This document shows positions 63,786-64,000 of a DNA stretch of 64,000 nucleotides, in pieces. The stretch is from NCBI RefSeq assembly GCF_900166635.1, contig NZ_LT800497.1:1568368-1632367 (forward strand). Direction: 5' to 3'. Source of the DNA: Oceanobacillus timonensis. Its GTDB lineage: Bacteria > Bacillota > Bacilli > Bacillales > Amphibacillaceae. Numbering within the stretch: position 1 is the first letter of the stretch; each line of letters starts with the position of its first letter. The notes under the pieces are model-generated. The model had not been told where the DNA came from, made no database searches, and was given only the letters and a program-made list of their open reading frames with translations. Made by a program: the position numbers and the translations under genes.

Positions 63786-64000
63786 ATGAGTAATTCTAAA
63801 GAAGTAGACGTTTTATGGTTATCTCAGGAAGAATGTATTGAAAGTGGCGCAAAAGATATGGACATGATTCTGGAATATGTAGAAAAAGTAAATCTATGGT
63901 TAGCAGAAGATAAAGTGGTTGAACCGGAATTATTACATTTATTATGGGAAGAAGGAAATTACTCTGGAAAAAGAATCGGTGTACACGCTGCTTTAATCCA
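63786..64000 (+). CDS. Ornithine cyclodeaminase/mu-crystallin-family protein (N-terminal part)
   Basis: The frame starts with ATG at 63786, after AAGGAAG, and runs off the window with 71 complete codons. The opening (VDVLWLSQEECIESGAKDMDMILEYVEKV) resembles the N-terminus of ornithine cyclodeaminase-family dehydrogenases, including proteins annotated as tyramine oxidase subunit B. The NAD site lies outside the window, so the call is tentative. It diverges from the BCCT gene. Confidence 0.55.
   Translation, partial: MSNSKEVDVLWLSQEECIESGAKDMDMILEYVEKVNLWLAEDKVVEPELLHLLWEEGNYSGKRIGVHAALI

Overview
The window looks like chromosome from a low-GC Gram-positive of the family Bacillaceae. The runs purEKBCSQLFMNHD, pcrB-pcrA-ligA-camS and gatCAB, a YebE homologue just before purE, and strong AGGAGG-type ribosome binding sites all recall Bacillus subtilis. 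A group IIC intron remnant closely resembles the Oceanobacillus iheyensis intron as I remember it. Oceanobacillus or a near relative is my best guess; nothing read here proves the genus.

Layout. 1-0.5 kb: the 3' end of an IS91-type transposase and a small CxxC protein. 0.6-3.4 kb: a Bce-type peptide-resistance ABC transporter behind a BceR box, without its two-component system nearby. 3.4-11.3 kb: mostly single genes (hydrolase, LOG protein, pbuG under a PurR box and guanine riboswitch, class I amidotransferase, msrA, a MOSC-like protein, two small membrane proteins, two ArsR repressors, a YebE homologue). 11.3-24.5 kb: the complete purine operon, with a PurR box, a guanine riboswitch and an extra PurBox half next to purE. 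24.8-31.8 kb: a block absent from this place in B. subtilis: gldA under a Rex site, then a GntR-led operon encoding a CoA-transferase, an HMG-CoA lyase-type enzyme and a TRAP transporter. 32.0-40.5 kb: yerA, yerC, pcrB, pcrA, ligA, camS. 40.9-48.6 kb: an RRNPP-type regulator, a MITE-like repeat, gatCAB, dgkB and an rRNA methyltransferase. 48.9-54.4 kb: accessory genes and a 5' group IIC intron fragment beside a terminator. 54.5-61.6 kb: a copper regulon (csoR, copZ, copA, two His/Met-rich proteins, a glutaredoxin, a siroheme/Fe-S-domain protein and an MFS pump). 61.8-64 kb: a BCCT transporter diverging from an ornithine cyclodeaminase-like gene.

How the parts work together. Purine supply is controlled twice, by PurR at initiation and by guanine at a transcriptional riboswitch, at both pbuG and the pur operon with the same geometry. 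The TRAP operon reads as uptake of a small organic acid, its activation to a CoA thioester and its cleavage. The copper block has four matching ATACC-N7-GGTAT sites, the fourth placing a NIR_SIR-domain gene, and perhaps the MFS gene, in the same regulon. The BCCT/cyclodeaminase pair shares a control region with three near-identical palindromes and a cre site, which suggests nutrient catabolism rather than plain osmoprotection.
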